Shown piece by piece: positions 4,817 to 5,903 of a stretch of DNA of 5,903 bases. The notes under the pieces were generated by a model, which was not told where the DNA came from, made no database searches, and saw only the letters and a list, made by a program, of their open reading frames with translations. Within the stretch, counting starts at the first letter, position 1. Each line of letters starts with the position of its first letter. The position numbers and the translations under genes were made by a program. Origin of the DNA: Amoebophilaceae bacterium (GTDB taxonomy: Bacteria; Bacteroidota; Bacteroidia; Cytophagales; Amoebophilaceae); the NCBI GenBank assembly GCA_025455725.1, contig JALOLY010000050.1, positions 1 to 5,903 of the forward strand, in the 5' to 3' direction.

Positions 4817-5903
4817 TCACGAGATAGTACAACATCCACTATCTTTTCTCCCTTTGCTGCTCTTGCTCCCTTTGCTTCTTTTGTTAACAATATCAAGTAT
4901 ATCTTTTATTGCCTCTTTCACCATTTTATCTGCTTTTTCTCTCTCGATCCTCGCAACTTCTTGTCGAGCTTTTTCCAGGTTCTCCCGGATACTTTCTTCC
5001 TCTATTCTTCTTTTCTCCCTACTAGACTGCAGTACCGCCTCCAGGCCCTCTATGCTATATTCTAACTGCTCGTGCGGGAAACGGCCCAGGAGATTTCTCA
5101 AGACCTCTAGCTGGCGCTCTGCCTCGTCAAAATTGTAGACTAGCGCATTCTTTTGGTACGCCATAACGCGTCGTAATACGAAGTTCCTCAACGGCTCTAA
5201 AGCATATTCTCGAAGCATTTGTTCAACCTCATCGCTGTCAATTATTTCTAACTGTGTTAACGATTGCCAATAACTCTCAGCAGCTTGGTAGTCATCGCGC
5301 TCTAAGGATGCTACTAGTGCAGACACTTGCACCCTCATGATTTGCTTGAGCTTGGTTTGATCCTCACTAGTCAATACAGTCTGGAAGAGCGTTGTTGCTT
5401 CACATTGTGGAATGCTACTGAGCTGAGCTATCTCTGCACGACACCGCTCTATAGACCAGAAGTCAGGGTTGTCTCTTCCCCGATCCAGTGGATCGTAGAG
5501 AAAGACGCGGTCGGCAAGGATCTGTGCGATGGGGATGTTGGCTCGCGTCACTAATGATCGTACTATATCTCGTGTGATCGGTTCACCCCCTTCATAAAGC
5601 GGGGCTTTGGTTATGCCAAGAAGCACAGCATCTTGGTATTTACTCAGCTTGTCTAAACTCCCAAACATTTGCAAGCACATACTTCCCATGGTGCGAATCC
5701 AAGTGGCCCTACTCTTAACGCAATCGGAGTATTCTGCCAAGAAAACAGCCTTGACCCCAGAGGCCTGCCGCAAGACCCTGTTGATGCTGATGGCATTAGC
5801 GATATTGATTTCCGCTCCTCGATTGTCTAAAAAGCCAGGGCAATCGCAGTAGGCTCTATGGACATATGCAGGATCGGTCACAATCTGAGGCATGAAAGTC
5901 TTA
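4817..5903 (-). CDS. GTPase-like protein with coiled-coil, basic tail and C-terminal CaaX-like motif (5' end outside the window)
   Basis: Residues are numbered from the first in-window Met (codon 5893-5891), but the frame stays open to the window edge (KTF precedes Met1), so the true start and any P-loop lie beyond it. DCPGFLDNRGAEINIANAIS (17-36) contains a G3-type DxxG, VKAVFLAEYSD (48-57) follows as a likely strand, and LLGITKAP (91-98) sits where a G4-like motif (TKxD class) would be. I recall DCPGFLDNRG, GITKAP and IFLYDPLDR-like strings (here VFLYDPLDRGRD, 130-141) together in ciliate and other protist proteins; this is from memory, not a search. Residues 170-290 look helical. 290-335, rich in Glu, Lys and Arg, is a probable coiled coil. 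Then comes a Lys-rich tail KRSKGSKSSKGRK (338-350) and the end GCCTIS, where Cys355-Thr-Ile-Ser fits a farnesylation-type CaaX box with Cys354 next to it. There is no transmembrane segment or visible signal. Function is unknown. A secreted, host-membrane-targeted GTPase-like effector is an inference. Confidence 0.8.
   Translation of the reverse strand, partial: KTFMPQIVTDPAYVHRAYCDCPGFLDNRGAEINIANAISINRVLRQASGVKAVFLAEYSDCVKSRATWIRTMGSMCLQMFGSLDKLSKYQDAVLLGITKAPLYEGGEPITRDIVRSLVTRANIPIAQILADRVFLYDPLDRGRDNPDFWSIERCRAEIAQLSSIPQCEATTLFQTVLTSEDQTKLKQIMRVQVSALVASLERDDYQAAESYWQSLTQLEIIDSDEVEQMLREYALEPLRNFVLRRVMAYQKNALVYNFDEAERQLEVLRNLLGRFPHEQLEYSIEGLEAVLQSSREKRRIEEESIRENLEKARQEVARIEREKADKMVKEAIKDILDIVNKRSKGSKSSKGRKDSGCCTIS
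4841..4876 (-). repeat. Two 18-bp in-frame tandem units encoding the basic tail
   Basis: Within the GTPase-like gene, the 11-bp sequence AGCAAAGGGAG (minus strand) occurs at 4876-4866 and again at 4858-4848, a period of 18 bp or six codons. The units encode SKGSKS and SKGRKD (residues 340-345 and 346-351). An in-frame duplication followed by divergence would explain the lysine-rich tail directly before the CaaX-like end. Confidence 0.7.

Noticed and set aside
4615..4896. 93-codon minus-strand frame overlapping the 3' end of the GTPase-like gene
   Set aside because: No recognisable motif. It starts inside the Lys-rich coding region in another frame and extends into non-coding DNA.
4785..5138. 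117-codon + strand frame rich in Leu and Ser that looks like a membrane protein
   Set aside because: It is the antisense reading of the Glu/Lys/Arg-rich coiled-coil region of the GTPase-like gene, which produces Leu/Ser/Phe runs. Same for the frame at 4760-5065.
5327..5852. Two + strand frames (5327-5554 and 5607-5852)
   Set aside because: Both lie antisense within the long GTPase-like gene and lack motifs.

Overview
The window comes from a Bacteroidota bacterium, most likely a host-restricted intracellular symbiont of the Amoebophilaceae type (Amoebophilus/Cardinium relatives). That placement is an inference. It rests on the style of the L3, L4, ComEA-like and RluD proteins, a TTTG-N19-TAnnTTTG-like promoter, the near absence of usable Shine-Dalgarno sites, low coding density with a decayed insertion sequence, and a large protein with eukaryote-like features. 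Every recognisable gene is on the minus strand.

Region by region, in + coordinates: (1) 1-302 is the N-terminal part of rplD (ribosomal protein L4). It runs off the left edge and carries an in-frame TAA at codon 20. (2) 306-932 is an intact rplC (L3). Its usual upstream neighbour rpsJ (S10) is absent; instead there is about 500 bp without a convincing gene, containing a candidate promoter, a 10/11-bp tandem repeat and a possible RNA hairpin. (3) 1441-2112 encodes a membrane-anchored helix-hairpin-helix protein of the ComEA type. (4) 2270-3298 encodes an RluD-type 23S rRNA pseudouridine synthase that begins with TTG. (5) 3524 to about 4310 is a decayed IS5-type transposase with a large internal deletion, stops and frameshifts, followed by about 500 bp with no recognisable gene. 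(6) 4817 to the right edge is a large protein whose 5' end lies outside the window. It has a GTPase-like G3 motif (DCPG) and a following sequence like proteins I recall from protists, then a helical/coiled-coil C-terminal half, a lysine-rich tail and a C-terminal Cys-Cys-Thr-Ile-Ser that fits a CaaX prenylation box.

rplC and rplD form a translation-gene cluster separated by 3 nt, and rluD also serves the ribosome. The other genes do not form an obvious pathway with them. The two observations most worth checking are the putative prenylated, host-directed GTPase-like protein at the right end and the nonsense codon inside the L4 gene at the left end.
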